Positions 1 to 9,597 of a stretch of 64,000 nt of DNA are shown here, in pieces. Location of the stretch: assembly GCF_037392515.1 (NCBI RefSeq), contig NC_090283.1, positions 23,774,749 through 23,838,748 of the forward strand, read 5' to 3'. The position numbers and the translations under genes are program-made. Positions within the stretch are counted from its first letter, which is position 1, and each line of letters begins with the position of its first letter. The DNA comes from Haliotis asinina (taxonomy: Eukaryota > Mollusca > Gastropoda > Lepetellida > Haliotidae). The notes beneath the pieces were generated by a model. The model saw only the letters and a list, made by a program, of their open reading frames with translations. It was not told the DNA's origin and did no database searches.

Positions 1-1218
1 AATAATTAATCAATCAGTGTGTTATCGGTTAATCTTTTGATTGATGTTTGTTTTGTAACTCAGCTGATAAACCCTCTTGCATCACTTACCTGCACATATT
101 ACATAACATTCAATACATTTGCCACCACAGACCTTTATTTAAAATGTTGAGTATTTACTCCAGACAGGAGAAATGCCAAACGGGAACCTTTGTTGAGTAA
201 CCTGAGTGGTGTTACCACTAATTATACCTGTTTGTAAATTCATTAACTGACCACCAAGAGAATGATGACAAATAACACGTGTAGGTTTACACCATCAAAC
301 GCGAGTTACAGCAAGGAAGATGTAATCTCTGTGTCGCATGCAGCCTGAAAACACTTATGGGCCGAAACTGTTTTGAGGATACCAACGGAACTTCATTACA
401 TAAGGAATACACACAGGCATTTGCTGTGTACTTGGGTAAATAGGTGTAATCAGGTTTTTTTTTATGTAAGAATATTTTCAGATTTCACTACCAATGGCAA
501 AGTCATTGGTTTTAGTTCACAAATTCAAATAAATCAACTGTGTGTTTTTATTATCATAGATAATAAACCAGGGTAGCTACCATAGCTACGTATGATATTT
601 ACTATTATCTGGGCCAACTCTCTAACTATCTAAATATAAAGCTTTGCAATCTTTTTAACCGAAACAAATGGCTTGCTACGTGCCTGTAGAGATAATATTT
701 TCACATAACATGATTAAATATGGAGATAAAAAACTCAGAAATAGGATCAAATTGGATCAGTCACTATACCATCCAAGCATCTGAAAAAAACTACACTGCT
801 GGGATATTTTGTTACAATCAGACAAGGAATACCATGGATATTTTTAAATAATGACATGTGATGGGCATCCGGCCTCCTGACTGTTTAGGTGAAGAAATTC
901 TGCTAATATGGACAGGAGCCCAGTCCCTTTGTCCGTCATGGTCGAGGGAGCGGGTGCTGACTAATTTGCAGATTGGTTTCGTAATTAGACCGTTTGCGAG
1001 AAACATTATTCGCTCCGCATCAGTGCCCCTTTAAAATAAAAAAGTTGTTTAACAAACTATCATTAACATATTATTAGGACAAAAATTCTGCAAAAACCTC
1101 ACAGAGTTGGTACAATGTTTTTATTTATGATCAGCCTTTCATTGAGTATGTTATGCTTATTCGTTTTCAAGTTACATTGCAGTTCATCAGTGCACGGACT
1201 ATAGCATTGTATAAAATA
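1..1218. other. no gene seen
   Basis: AT-rich sequence with only short, low-complexity open frames and no convincing splice-bounded coding segment. I recognise no repeat family here. It may be intron or intergenic DNA upstream of the gene at 3.9-8.3 kb. Confidence 0.5.
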
Positions 1219-1230
1219 ATCAGGATATGT

Positions 1231-1510
1231 GAGTGAGTGCATGAGTTGAGGTTTATGCTGCACTCAACAATATTCCATTATATGGCGGGAGTGTGTAAAT
1301 AATCCAGCCTGAACCAGTGATCAATCCAGACAATCCAGTGATCAACAACATGAGCATCGATTTCCCCATTTGGGAACCGATGATATGTGTCAACCAAGTC
1401 AATGAGTCTGACCAGCCTATCCCGTTAGTCGCCTCTTACGACTAGCAAAGTCACCTTTTGCAGCAAGCATGAGTTGCTGAAGGCCTGTTCTATTCTGGAC
1501 CTTCACGGTC
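1231..1510 (-). mobile_element. SINE-A copy, full length with target-site duplication
   Basis: Reads GTGAGTG at the left and the SINE-A head (TTCACGGTC) at the right, so the element is on the minus strand. It is flanked by a perfect 12-bp direct repeat ATCAGGATATGT (1219-1230 and 1511-1522), the expected target-site duplication of a LINE-mobilised retroposon. The body carries the family landmarks CAATATTCC, TGTAAATAAT, ATCAACAACATGAGCATCGA and GGTTGCTGAAGG-like text. About 280 bp. Confidence 0.85.
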
Positions 1511-1627
1511 ATCAGGATATGTATCAGGACTGTGTGGGTTAAATCACTGCCTTGTATGGTAGTCACCCCCAAAGTTTTAGAATTAATAGTTCAGTATGAA
1601 AGTTAACGCTAAATATGGCATTGTGTA

Positions 1628-2424
1628 CTGTAAATCATGAAATTAATGCGAACATTTTATTAATGCGAAAAATGCGTCTGTACATGTGTCGCATTATTAA
1701 AATGACGCATTTCAGTCTGGGGGTGTACTTTTGAATAAACGGAAATCTCTTCCTTTCATTGACACTACTTAATACCTATTGAAATTATTCATCGGCAAAT
1801 TTTGTCACTAAGCAGAAGTGTTGACACTACACCAGACAACACAGGTCACTTCCTCATTACGGGTATCGCAAGTCAGTTATCACTGGTTACAATAATCACT
1901 GTCAATTGTTCAAAGTCATTGAGGCACATCAGCCAGACCGGACATTCTCCAGCCACGCAGGATCGTTTAGCGATCTTTGCTCACCTTTGCAATCGCGGCC
2001 TCCATCCATTTGACATGTAGAGGCTTCATCACACTTATTCGTAAATCCACAAGTCCTTTTTGGAACCTGTGAAATTGTCTGACACTTTGTTGGCATACCA
2101 ATTAATAAATTGGTTCTTCATGGCCACCTTGAATTCACCATCAATTGTTGTCATAAGACAAGTAGTAGCAAGCAATCACGTGATCAAACATGGCAGCGTA
2201 ATCAAAACATTGTTAGCTCCATTCCATTCAATGCTTAACAAGTTCAATTCAGGTAACTAGTGTGTGGTAATAAGAAATGAAAAGAAAATGAACAACAAAG
2301 AATCAGGGTGTCGCATTTTCTGATCAACACAGCTTCCTGAGCTCGCATTAATTTCATGACGCATTTTAGACAAGACCTTTGCACTCGCATTAAATTCATG
2401 ACGCATTAATTTCATGATTTACAG
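1628..2424. mobile_element. MITE with 23-bp terminal inverted repeats
   Basis: The left end CTGTAAATCATGAAATTAAT followed by GCG is repeated exactly, inverted, at the right end (2402-2424). TA flanks both sides (1626-1627 and 2425-2426), as for a Tc1/mariner-type insertion. Sub-terminal copies of GACGCATT and AATGCG recur inside both ends. There is no transposase frame in its 797 bp, so it is non-autonomous. Superfamily is inferred only from the TA duplication. Confidence 0.8.
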
Positions 2425-2657
2425 TATTCACTGAAACGAACTTAAGGGGCAGCCTAGCTGTTCACGTTTCACACTAACAATCTTAACTGTGTCATCCAGC
2501 TGCCAGGTCATCAGTCAATGATGTCTTGACCATGACTGGACAGCTGTCAACCTTGTCAGGCTTTCTTCAACCTATACAGCATGATACAGTGAGACAATAA
2601 TACGGATTGCACAGCATATATGCTGAAAATACACCCATAGATCCAGCCTGTTTGTAC

Positions 2658-2826
2658 TTGTGAAGATCAGGGTTAGAATTGATCTTCCGTAACCCATCAC
2701 TTATTGACACATTAGTTCATCCTAACTGCATTATATGTAAGTGATGTTGATCACTGGAATGTCTGGCCCAGACATGATTACAGAATGTCACCATACAGCT
2801 GGAATTATTGCTGTGACGGTAATCAA
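2658..2826 (+). mobile_element. SINE-A copy, old and diverged
   Basis: Diverged plus-strand copy: landmarks TGTGAAGATC, AACCCATC, GTTGATCACTGGAATGTCTG and CATACAGCTGGAATTATTGC occur in the family order, with the middle part replaced or highly mutated. No clear target-site duplication. Confidence 0.6.
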
Positions 2827-3609
2827 CCAACCAATCAATCAATCAATCATGCAAGGAGGTCTGCCAATACAGGGTATGAAGGAAAGCAATGTACCAAATC
2901 CAGTTTAATTATTTCACATTTGGACATGTTTTTTGTGTTAAATACAGAATCTCCTGTTCATGGTCTGGTAGTCACTGGTGTATATAACAGGTGATCGTCT
3001 TGCGTACCTGTTACATCCACTTCTGATACCATGTATGTAATTACTCCCCTTGTGAAGAAACTTCAGTTGTACATTAGACTTTAGAGCTTTACACATTTGT
3101 TAAATGTCTCAAGTGTGCTCATATTTTCATCCACTAGATTACCTGACCTTTAGGTGTTTATTAGCACATCTGGCGGCAAGTCAAATAAGTTTACCCCTTG
3201 GCACATTGTTTTTCTCTGTCCGCTTCTGTCATTCAGTGTCTATTCTAGGAGGCATGATTGCACGATTTGCGCTAATAATGATCAAATCGCGCCCCATAAA
3301 AACAACAGAACGTGAACTGTCTCGCATAGTAATTTGCTCCCTAACTACCTTTCAAAAAACATATTAAAAATGCATTATATTGACAAGGAATGACGTTTTA
3401 GATCAGAGTCGACCACAGAGTCAAGTTCGAGTGACAACATGTAAACATAACAGAGTAACCTCCCTTGGTTAAAACCACTGTCGTCACTGGGGAAACGAAA
3501 TTCCATTCATATCAGTTTGAAAATAGAAAACATTTTTCGATGGCGTTATGATTTGATTAATTAACAAATTGACAACGTTAGGCTATGAACTCTAAACATA
3601 GTGCTTGTG
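2827..3609. other. no gene seen
   Basis: No supported coding exon. Short open frames here, such as one at 3104-3367, have no domain or splice context. Confidence 0.4.
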
Positions 3610-3725
3610 TGGCTGTAGCGGCCACAAAATTTCCGAGTCCCGTACTGGGATTCGAACGACAGACCTTCTGATCCGAAGTTGGACGCCTTGTCCACATGAC
3701 CAAAGAGGTTAACCCCGTCAGCAAG
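3610..3725 (-). repeat. tRNA-derived SINE head, third type
   Basis: On the minus strand a pol III B-box-like GTTCGAATCCC follows an A-box-like GGTCATGTGGACAAGGC by a tRNA-like distance. The 3' side does not close an acceptor stem and there is no clear anticodon arm, so this is a tRNA-derived retroposon piece and not a tRNA gene. Confidence 0.5.
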
Positions 3726-3930
3726 CTGACAAGGTAATGATGCCATCTGTGGGATGACTCCACTCCCTGCTACATGCTGCACTTGCAAAACACAGTTTCG
3801 TCGATCTTTTTTAGAACATCAGTTCGTTTTAGCTTTGTTTTCGAAATCAGATCTTTTGTGTTATAATTTTCAGTCAACCATGCCTATGCCTTTTGACACT
3901 GCGATTGGCATTTTGATCATACTTTCTCAG

Positions 3931-3964
3931 GAACAGTGGAGAGACCTTGAACAGGTATTCTCTG
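3931..3964 (+). CDS. putative exon of unknown gene (exon a)
   Basis: A 34-nt segment between a good acceptor (pyrimidine-rich stretch ending TTTCTCAG) and a strong donor (CTCTG then GTAAGT). It starts in phase 0, reads EQWRDLEQVFS and ends after the first base of a codon. That phase matches the exons at 4404 and 6073. It is the most upstream piece of this gene I can support; exons further 5' were not found. Very short exons are easily predicted by chance, so the case rests on the strong donor and the shared phase. Confidence 0.4.
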
Positions 3965-4141
3965 GTAAGTTCTTCTCAAGATCTAATGTGTTTTTAAAAT
4001 AAATATTGTTGCTTGTATATCTTATATGTATATCTCAATGTAAGGTGGGTAGAAAATATAACACATGGCTGAATAAGGTCAATTCATCATACATTCTTTT
4101 CAATTGGAAACAATGCCAAAAAACTGCACAACATACGAATA

Positions 4142-4298
4142 CAGTGGAAGCTGTCTAAACTGAAATAATTCGATTACGACAATGTGCCAGATTGTACAGC
4201 TGAGGATAAATGTACAAGCCATGGACGGGACTGAGATTTTATGCTGGTGTTGACAACTTGATGGACTGGACAGATGCCGGTTTTGACAGCATCCACTG
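4142..4298. mobile_element. pogo-like MITE, copy 1
   Basis: 157-bp element beginning CAGTGGAAGCTGTCTAAAC and ending with the near inverted repeat TTTTGACAGCATCCACTG, flanked by TA on both sides. A second copy lies at 35766-35941 with the same interior (GATAAATGTACAAGC, GGGACTGAGATTTTATGC). The CAGTGGA end and TA duplication resemble pogo/Tigger-type elements. It lies between exons a and b of the gene here. Confidence 0.8.
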
Positions 4299-4403
4299 TA
4301 GCACAATCTCTTTATGTAACAGTGACTGAGAAACAGAATGGCGAGATGACAAAGTGCTACAACATCAGTGATGGTAATTTATGATTTGCTGTTCTTGTTG
4401 TAG

Positions 4404-4475
4404 TTAACTTGTACATACATGTACTGCTGGTGACGGAGTATGAATCACAACACCATCTTTATCAACGAAGTCAAG
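4404..4475 (+). CDS. putative cassette exon of unknown gene (exon b)
   Basis: 72-nt segment between acceptor CTTGTTGTAG and donor CAAG/GTGAGT. Phase 1 at both ends, so it can be included or skipped without changing the frame. It reads NLYIHVLLVTEYESQHHL and on to RSQ. Both neighbours (exon a ending in phase 1, exon c starting in phase 1) join to it or to each other in frame. No domain recognised; it could be a chance match to splice signals. Confidence 0.35.
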
Positions 4476-4664
4476 GTGAGTCACTTAGTTGGGTTAGTAG
4501 TGATGTGTTAGCAGGGTAGTTCCTTGGAAGTCTGTGCAACCTGGTGGGGTGCCACTGAATCCTGGGCCAACTTGCTCACCGCAATCTTAGCGCTAAAATG
4601 ATTGTAACTCCCATTCTCCAGTACAGACTTAAGATAGTCATAGCACTAAGACTGCTTTGTACAA

Positions 4665-5860
4665 GTGAGCCCTGGTGACATGTCACCCAAGGGCATGTCT
4701 CTGAATCCTGGTGGCATGTCACTGATTCCTTGTGGCTTGTCACTAAATTCTGATGGCATGTCACTGAATCCTGATGGCATGTCACTGATTCCTTGTGGCA
4801 TGTCACTGAATCGTGATGGCATGTCACTGATTCCTCATGGCATGTCACTGATTCCTCATGTCATGTCACTGATTCCTTGTGGCATGTCACTGATTCCTGG
4901 TGGCATGTCAGTGAATTCTGGTGGCTTGTCACTGATTCCTTGTGGCATGTCACTGATTCCTCATGGCATGTCACTGATTCCTCATGGCATGTCACTGATT
5001 CCTTGTGGCATGTCACTGATTCCTTGTGGCATGTCACTGATTCCTCATGGCATGTCACTGATTCCTTGTGGCATGTCACTGATTCCTCATGGCATGTCAC
5101 TGATTCCTTGTGGCATGTCACTGATTCCTTGTGGCTTGTCACTGAATCCTTGTGGCTTGTCACTGAATCCTCATGGCATGTCACTGATTCCTCATGGCAT
5201 GTCACTGATTCCTTGTGGCATGTCACTGATTCCTGGTGGCATGTCAGTGAATTCTGGTGGCTTGTCACTGAAACCTTGTGGCATGTCACTGATTCCTCAT
5301 GGCATGTCACTGATTCCTTGTGGCATGTCACTGATTCCTGGTGGCATGTCAGTGAATTCTGGTGGCTTGTCACTGATTCCTTGTGGCATGTCACTGATTC
5401 CTCATGGCATGTCACTGATTCCTTGTGGCATGTCACTGATTCCTTGTGGCTTGTCACTGAATCCTCATGGCATGTCACTGATTCCTCATGGCATGTCACT
5501 GATTCCTTGTGGCATGTCACTGATTCCTGGTGGCATGTCAGTGAATTCTGGTGGCTTGTCACTGATTCCTCATGGCATGTCACTGAATCCTCATGGCATG
5601 TCACTGATTCCTCATGGCATGTCACTGAATTCTGGTGGCATGTCACTGATTCCAGATGGCATGTCACTGAATTCTGGTGGCATGTCACTGATTCCTCATG
5701 GCATGTCACTGATTCCTAATGGCATGTCACTGAATCCTGATGGCATGTCACTGATTCCTTGTGGCATGCCACTGAATCCGGGTGGCATGTCACTGAATCC
5801 GAGTTGCATGTCACTGATTTCTGATGGCATGTCACTGATTCCTTGTGGTATTTCACTGAG
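4665..5860. repeat. 21-bp intronic minisatellite
   Basis: About 57 tandem copies of a 21-bp unit, consensus GGCATGTCACTGATTCCTTG plus one base, with TTGT/TCAT/GGTG variants. The edges are more diverged than the middle. A block containing GTCAGTGAATTCTGGTGGC recurs every few units, showing multi-unit duplication. Because 21 is divisible by 3, three of six frames stay open for more than 280 codons, giving heptapeptides such as GMSLIPC (plus), WHVTDSS (plus) and VTCHKES (minus). It lies between donor 4476 and acceptor 6072, so I read it as non-coding. Confidence 0.95.
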
Positions 5861-6072
5861 TCTTGACACCATTTCTCTGTACCGTTGTCATTGAGCCATG
5901 ATGTCATCTGTTTTATCCTGTTGGCATGACTTGTTACTACTTGGCATGGTTCACATTTGACTTTATTAATAATTCTGTTTTCCTATGTTATATGTCACAC
6001 TTCTTACTTTGCTGTGAAGGGTTGCCCCTGAACTGGGCTTTTGTTCACTGTGTATCATCCTTTCCTCCTCAG

Positions 6073-6266
6073 GTCAAGGCCCTTGGAGGAGACAGATGCG
6101 ACCACGTGGACCGCTGATGGCATCCCAAGACCGCGCTACCCAAACTGACCCTGAACAGTTTGGCACCGTAGCTGAATTTGCCCCCAACACTGCAGCAGCA
6201 GCAGGTCAAGCTTCAGCTGCAACATCGACCTCAGGGGACCCAGAAGTGCCTGTCCCTCATACAGTG
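6073..6266 (+). CDS. putative exon of unknown gene (exon c)
   Basis: Acceptor TTTCCTCCTCAG, then 194 nt open in only one frame, ending at donor GTG/GTATGT. The first two bases complete a codon begun upstream and the exon ends on a complete codon. The peptide includes QGPWRRQMRPRGPLMAS, DRATQTDPEQFG and an Ala/Thr/Ser-rich part (NTAAAAGQASAATSTSGD). It looks low-complexity and disordered; no known fold. Codon composition and clean splice borders make it the best-supported exon of this gene. Confidence 0.6.
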
Positions 6267-6402
6267 GTATGTTTAGTGCAGTGTTTAGTTCTGTTAGACA
6301 ATCTTGGCTGTATGATGAGATTAATATCTAGTCTCCGAAATGAACATATTTTACAGTAAAAATCCCGCATTAACATGGGATATTATTTATGATCGAGTGA
6401 TG

Positions 6403-6505
6403 CACTCTCTCTCTCTCTCTATCTCACTCTCTCATTCTCTTTCTCACTCTCTCTCTCACACACACTCTCTCACTCTATCTCTCTATCTCTCGCTTTCCGT
6501 CTCCC
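6403..6505. repeat. pyrimidine-rich simple repeat (CT)n
   Basis: CTCTCT and TCTCAC runs over about 100 bp in the intron after exon c. Confidence 0.9.
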
Positions 6506-6752
6506 TCATCATTCCTAATATAAAAATTTGTACATGTCATGTTACTGATGCTTACATTACATGTCTGTGTGAAGTATTTGTAATGGCATGTTGACTTGTT
6601 GGAGGAAATGTACCATTGTACCATGGTAATGGTAAAGTATATGCTGAAACGTTTTTTGGTTTATATTTATGCAGTCATATATTTTCATTGACAATTACAT
6701 TTTCATGTTCCTAAACATGAGTGGATTGTAAGAGAATGTTTTCATGTTGTAG

Positions 6753-6795
6753 AGCCAGCAGGACTCGGGCTACGGAAGTCCTGGGCAGATGTCAG
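6753..6795 (+). CDS. putative 43-nt exon with DSGYGS motif (exon d)
   Basis: Acceptor TTTTCATGTTGTAG and donor TCAG/GTACGT bound 43 nt that read SQQDSGYGSPGQMS plus one base. It starts in phase 0, exactly as exon c ends, and leaves phase 1, exactly as exon e needs. The peptide contains DSGYGS, which fits the DSG-x-x-S phosphodegron pattern recognised by beta-TrCP ubiquitin ligases in other proteins. A motif this short can occur by chance. The phase agreement on both sides is the main evidence for a real exon. Confidence 0.6.
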
Positions 6796-6833
6796 GTACG
6801 TCAAACAGGTTGCAGTAGGAGTGTGCTTCATTT

Positions 6834-7640
6834 AAGGTCAGTTGACGATGGTAATGTATGATGCATTAAGTGTGTCCTCTGGTGGAGGTCAGTTGACAGT
6901 GGTGATGCGTGATGCATTAAGTCTGTCTTCTGGTGGAGGTCAGTTGACAGTGATGCATTAAGCACACACTCCATTTTAGGCCATGTAGCAGTGATGCATC
7001 AAAAGTGAACTCCATTGAAGGTAAGTTAGTGGTGATGCATCCATTGAATGTCAGTGGACAGTGATGCATTAGGAGTTAACTCCATCAAAGGTAAGGTAGT
7101 GGTAATGCATCCATTGAAAGTCAGTGGACAGTGATGCTGCATCAGAAGTGTACTCAAGTGAAGGTCAGTGGGCAGTGATGCATCAAATGTATGTGCCATT
7201 GAATGTCAGTGAGCATCCATTGAAAGTCAGTGGACAGTGATGCATCAAATGTATGTGCCATTGAAGGTCAGTGAGCATCCATTGAAAGTCAGTGGGCAGT
7301 GATGCATCCAACGTATGTGCCACTGAATGTCAGTGAGCATCCATTGAAAGTCAGTGGACAGTGATGCATCAAACATGTGCCATTGATGGTCAGTGAGCAT
7401 CCATTAAATGTCAATGGACAGTGATGCATCAAACGTATGTGCCATTGAAGGTCAGTGAGCATCCATTGAATGTCAGTGGACAGTGATGCATCAAATGTAT
7501 GTGCCACTGAATGTCAGTGAGCAGTGATGCATTAGGAGCAAACATCATTAAAGGCAAGTTAATGGCGATACATTAGGACTACTCCATTAAAGGTCATTTA
7601 GCAGTGATGCATTAGGAGTGAACTCCATCAAAGGTATGTT
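6834..7640. repeat. degenerate intronic tandem repeat
   Basis: Irregular units of roughly 55-75 bp built from GTCAGTGGACAGTGATGCAT, CAAATGTATGTGCCATTGAA and GGTCAGTGAGCATCCATTGA. The block near 7160-7510 is the most regular. It fills the intron between exons d and e. Confidence 0.85.
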
Positions 7641-7827
7641 ACCAGTGATGTGTCATATACATGCAGAAATGAAACGTAGCATTGTTAATATGTGAGAAAA
7701 TGCTAATATGTAAGTAAGTTTCTAATTTTGGACTCTGTTATAAAGCTTTCGATTACTTTAAAAACCTGTTATCTTAAAACATAGTTAAAAGTTCTGTTCT
7801 GGATTGCCAGTTCTCTGATATGATGAC

Positions 7828-8084
7828 CTGTGAAGGTCCTGGGGTAGAATAGGCCTTCAGCAACCCATTCTTGCCATAAAAGGCGACTCTGCTTGCCATA
7901 CGAGGCGACTGACGAGATTGGGTGGTCAGGCTCGCCGACTTGGTTCACACATATCATCGATTCCGATTGTGCAAATCGATGCTCATGTTGTTGAGGATTG
8001 TCTGGTCCATACTCGATTATTCACAGACTGCCACCATATGGCTGGAATAATGGTGAGTGCGGCATAAAACTACACTCACTCACT
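7828..8084 (+). mobile_element. SINE-A copy, near full length
   Basis: Plus orientation: head TGTGAAGGTCCTGGGG, then GGTGGTCAGGCTCGCC, then GGCTGGAATAATGG and a short ACTCACTCACT tail. It ends only 32 bp before exon e of the host gene, so its tail sits in or next to the branch-point region of that intron. Confidence 0.85.
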
Positions 8085-8116
8085 TTGATATAGTACAGAC
8101 TTATTGTTGATTGCAG

Positions 8117-8298
8117 AACAACAGCGACCAGCTGACGTGACTGAGGATGCCAACAGGGCAACGGAACATGGTGCTGAGGGTCAATCTGACTGTGCTGGGG
8201 ATCATTGTGATAGTGCTTGGAAACACAGTGATAGTGATGGGGGTCATAGTGATGGTGCTGGGAGTCACGATTATAGTCCTGGGGGTGGGGCCTTGTGA
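8117..8298 (+). CDS. putative terminal exon of unknown gene (exon e)
   Basis: Acceptor TTATTGTTGATTGCAG; the first two bases complete the codon left open by exon d. The frame then reads QQRPADVTEDANRATEHGAE and a Gly/Ser/Asp/His-rich end (HSDSDGGHSDGAGSHDY) to a TGA at 8296-8298. In sum exons a-e would encode about 175 residues of the C-terminal part of a larger, mostly disordered protein. The repeated HSD/GD pattern reflects a GTGATAGTG-type DNA repeat. No family recognised. A poly(A) signal was not found nearby. Confidence 0.6.
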
Positions 8299-8612
8299 AG
8301 CTGGTGGGTCATTATGATCTTTTGGGGCTAGCCTAACACCAGGCTGTGACAAGGGACTGTTGACACCACATTTCAACATGATTCTCAATAGTAGCATTGT
8401 GACAAAACTATATCAAAGGGCACAAATGGACTATTTCCACTGTACTGAAATCCAGGGTATATAAGTAATGTCATGTCATGACTGTTGTGAACAATACATT
8501 GGAGAAACTTAAACAGCATAATAAGGCACAGAGTTTTTGTTGCCAGACGTGAAATCCCCTCATTTGGGTCATATCTCCACAACCCATAACCTCAGTGTTA
8601 CCGAGCAGTTAC

Positions 8613-8873
8613 TGACACGTAAAGGTCCGAGGTAGAATAGGCCTTCAGCTACCATGCTTGTCATAAAAGGCAACTATGCTTGTTGCTTAGGTGACTAACA
8701 GGATCGGGTGGTCAGGCTCGCCGACGTGGTTCACACATATCATCGATTCCCATTGTGCAAATTGATGCTCATGTTGTTGATCACTGGATTGTCTGGTCCA
8801 TACTTGATTATTTACATATCGCCACCATATAGCTGGAATATTGCTGAGTGCAGTGTAAAACCACTCACTCACC
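8613..8873 (+). mobile_element. SINE-A copy, near full length
   Basis: Plus orientation, landmarks in order: GGTAGAATAGGCCTTCAGC, GGTGGTCAGGCTCGCCGAC, ATTGTCTGGTCCATACTTGA, CATATAGCTGGAATATTGCT, CCACTCACTCACC. Confidence 0.85.
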
Positions 8874-9597
8874 AAGCAGTTGCTACCACTGGGAAGCTTT
8901 AAAAAACCAAAGAAGCAAGCAAGTTGTGAAGAGAGACCAAAGCATTTACATTCCTAATGTCGACTCATCTGTGTTTAACTTACCATCATTTCCAATGAAC
9001 ATAATTTACCCCAGTTGACATAAGTATCCCCACTGGACATCTAGCCTGACTTATTGGTTTATTGTTACCTATGTTTGTTACCTATGTTTGTTACCTATGT
9101 TTCTTACCCATCCAGGTCAAACCCTCCTGTTTTTGCATTTGTGTCACACAGCCCCCACCCCCATCTGCTTGATCTTTTAAAGTTGTTGTATTTTTGTACT
9201 TGTACATTGTGGAAACATATCAGAATAAGCAGATAAGTAGATGACGGCACTTCGCAAGACCTTGGTATCCGGTGACCAACAGTGTTTCAAGGTCTCATGG
9301 TTTTCAGTAGACAATAAGGAACTCATTGCAGGAATAACAAATTTCAGATCTCGCCCACCCCGGATTAGTCAGCTATTACGACTATCAACAGCTGTTACAG
9401 CTAAACATGGCTGCACACTTGGTCCTGTCTAGTCAAGTCATATTTGGCGGTCACACAGTTTGGAAACAGAACTGTTTGTTGAATATATTCTTGTCACCAG
9501 AAATCTGATATTGCAAGTTAGAGTGTACTATGGGAGATTGGAGCCAGCTAAGTACCGGAATTATTGCCTCACGATACTTACATACCTTATATATATA
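8874..9597. other. no gene seen
   Basis: A short three-copy repeat of TTACCTATGTTTG lies at about 9065-9105. Otherwise nothing recognised up to the Tc1 element. Confidence 0.4.

Noticed and set aside
4665..5894. 409-codon open frame (and two others over 280 codons) as a repeat protein gene
   Set aside because: Explained by a stop-free 21-bp unit lying between a donor at 4476 and an acceptor at 6072; no non-repeat coding part.
8147..8335. Alternative hydrophobic frame in exon e resembling membrane segments (VLGIIVIVLG)
   Set aside because: An in-frame stop at 8138 separates it from the acceptor; the hydrophobic text is the shifted reading of a GTGATAGTG repeat.
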